In this document: positions 13,145-14,242 of the stretch, piece by piece
How the letters are laid out: each line of letters opens with the position of its first letter
How positions within the stretch are numbered: the stretch's first letter is position 1
Program-made: the position numbers and the translations under genes
The notes under the pieces: model-generated
The model's input: only the letters and a program-made list of their open reading frames with translations
Told to the model about the DNA's origin: nothing
The model's database searches: none
From: Phycisphaerae bacterium
Lineage (GTDB): Bacteria > Planctomycetota > Phycisphaerae > UBA1845 > PWPN01
Length of the DNA: 14,242 bases
Assembly: GCA_035384605.1 (NCBI GenBank)
Contig: DAOOIV010000127.1
Location: forward strand, 1 to 14,242
Direction of reading: 5' to 3'

Positions 13145-14242
13145 TCAATCGCAGGTGATCGCGAACACCTCTGCGTCGTACAGGTTGAACCGGATTTTGA
13201 CCGGCTTGCCCTTCAGATCGGCCGGTTTGCCGGACGTCCACTTCACGGGTAGGCGAGTCTCGTCGCGCATCTTGATCTTTGCGGTGAAGCCGGGAATCGG
13301 CCGGCCGCCGTTGTCGAGCACCTCGATGTCCATTTCCTTATAGACCCGGGCATTGATGGACAGCGTTTCGCCGTTCAGGATCACCGGTCCGATGGTCCAT
13401 GTTCCCTTGCTCTTCCAACTCCGGGCGGAGACAACCCGGCCGACGGGCATGCGGGCGAGGCCGATGCCCGTGTAGTAGTGCTGTTTGCGCAGCGGATCGT
13501 CGTGGGTAAACGGGTAACCCGTGTAGTACAACCACCACAGGCCGTCTTTTTCGATGATGCCGGCGGCTTGGCGGGTCTGACCCCAATCCCACTCACCCTC
13601 GGCGCTTCGGGGCAGGATGAACCGGCCTCTGAAAGGCCGGTGCCACTTGATGGTATCGGTGCTGTAGGCCAGGCCGACCTCAATGTTGTCCTGCTTGCCG
13701 CTGTGCCACTCCATCGTGGTGGCCAAGTATAAGTCGCCGACCGGCAGGATCCCGATTCCGTAGAACTGCAGGTAGGGTTCCCAGGCCTCGTCCTCCTCGT
13801 CGACGTAGAAGGCCCACGTCGGGCTGTCGATGTTCCAGGTGATGCCGTCGGTGCTTTCGAAGCGGGCAAACTGGCGGATATTGCCCACGCCTTTGGTCGT
13901 CGAGTAGGGCCGTGGATTGCGGGTCATGACCTTGTGATAGCACACGTACTTGCCGAGCCGCTCGAACCAGTAAACGACCGAGACGTCGTCGATGACGCCT
14001 TCCACGAGCGGCCGGCCGGGGTCGTCGGGGAAGGTGGGCGTGACCTTGGCGTTGCCGGGGATACACGGCGTGGTGGAGGCGCGGCTCCAGTGAATGCCGT
14101 CGGGCGAGGTAAACCGGTAGATGCCGTTTTCCTTTTCCTCGCCGATGCCGTCGGGTGAACGGGTCATCTGCAGGGCCCACATGACGTAGTGCCAGCGTCG
14201 TTCTGAAAGTGCAGAGATTTCGCCGGTTTGAATATGTAGTCT
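13145..14242 (-). CDS. Glycosidase-like five-bladed beta-propeller protein, partial (5' end cut by window edge)
   Basis: The frame is open from 14242 to the stop at 13145 (365 codons visible), and the start lies outside the window. An ATG at 14182 is internal: the 20 codons before it continue a propeller-like blade (ERRWHYVMWALQMTRSPDG). Three blade motifs recur: FTSPDGIHWSR, FESTDGITWNI and YSTDTIKWHR. Together with WFERLGKYVCYHK and DGLWWLYYTGY they place the protein with GH32/GH43/GH68-type propellers. The C-terminal beta-sandwich (last about 95 residues; LSINARVYKEMDIEVLD, GGRPIPGF, LKGKPVKIRFNLYDAEVFA) is typical of the GH32-like proteins of planctomycetes. I cannot assign the catalytic residues or substrate, so it may be non-enzymatic. 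It is convergent with the HEAT gene, 132 bases apart. Confidence 0.75.
   Translation of the reverse strand, partial: RLHIQTGEISALSERRWHYVMWALQMTRSPDGIGEEKENGIYRFTSPDGIHWSRASTTPCIPGNAKVTPTFPDDPGRPLVEGVIDDVSVVYWFERLGKYVCYHKVMTRNPRPYSTTKGVGNIRQFARFESTDGITWNIDSPTWAFYVDEEDEAWEPYLQFYGIGILPVGDLYLATTMEWHSGKQDNIEVGLAYSTDTIKWHRPFRGRFILPRSAEGEWDWGQTRQAAGIIEKDGLWWLYYTGYPFTHDDPLRKQHYYTGIGLARMPVGRVVSARSWKSKGTWTIGPVILNGETLSINARVYKEMDIEVLDNGGRPIPGFTAKIKMRDETRLPVKWTSGKPADLKGKPVKIRFNLYDAEVFAITCD

Noticed and set aside
1..14242. CRISPR array, tRNA/rRNA, insertion sequence, attachment site or phage gene
   Set aside because: No regularly spaced repeats, no cloverleaf-like sequence, no transposase or integrase motif and no terminal inverted repeats with target duplications were found on reading either strand.

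Overview
The window looks like a piece of a GC-rich planctomycete chromosome, probably Phycisphaerae-like or a related environmental lineage. This is inferred from the gene content. There is a prepilin-like protein with a C-terminal H...DG motif and a secreted protein ending in Asp-rich EF-hand (dockerin-like) repeats with the planctomycete-style 'FEACASGxGIPA' tail. There are also a PilB/GspE ATPase with membrane segments at its N terminus, a HEAT-repeat lipoprotein, and several sugar-related proteins (L-rhamnonate dehydratase, a GH43-type hydrolase, another glycosidase-like propeller). No rRNA, tRNA, CRISPR array, insertion sequence or phage gene was seen.

Layout. 1-513: a small minus-strand unit (perfect TATAAT, a 31-codon signal-peptide-like ORF, a short hairpin plus T-rich tract), then the leader of the pilin operon. 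514-1815: plus-strand pair of a prepilin-like protein and a membrane-anchored Cys-motif protein. 2012-3205: minus-strand L-rhamnonate dehydratase, divergent from mutY (3358-4539). 4758-5951: secreted EF-hand protein, followed by a 321-base gap with the apparent remnant of a second EF-hand tail. 6273-7253: minus-strand GH43-type glycosidase. 7476-9141: plus-strand chain of three ORFs joined by ATGA overlaps (unknown membrane-anchored protein, two-helix membrane protein, tiny basic ORF). 9335-11914: minus-strand operon of an FHA protein, a membrane-anchored secretion ATPase and a CvpA-like membrane protein. 12116-13012: divergent HEAT-repeat lipoprotein. 13145-14242: minus-strand glycosidase-like propeller protein, cut by the window edge.

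How the genes may work together. The rhamnonate dehydratase, GH43 protein and edge propeller protein fit breakdown of plant or algal polysaccharide and use of the released sugars, but they are separate transcription units. The prepilin pair and the FHA/ATPase/CvpA operon both point to type II secretion or type IV pilus-like machinery, although no inner-membrane platform protein, secretin or prepilin peptidase is present here. MutY is a housekeeping DNA-repair gene.

The parts most worth a second look are the FHA/ATPase/CvpA operon with its 13-codon linker ORF, the three-ORF overlapping chain at 7476-9141, the signal-peptide-only unit at the left edge, and the decayed EF-hand fragment at 6124-6210. 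I do not see a complete system that I can call new with confidence.
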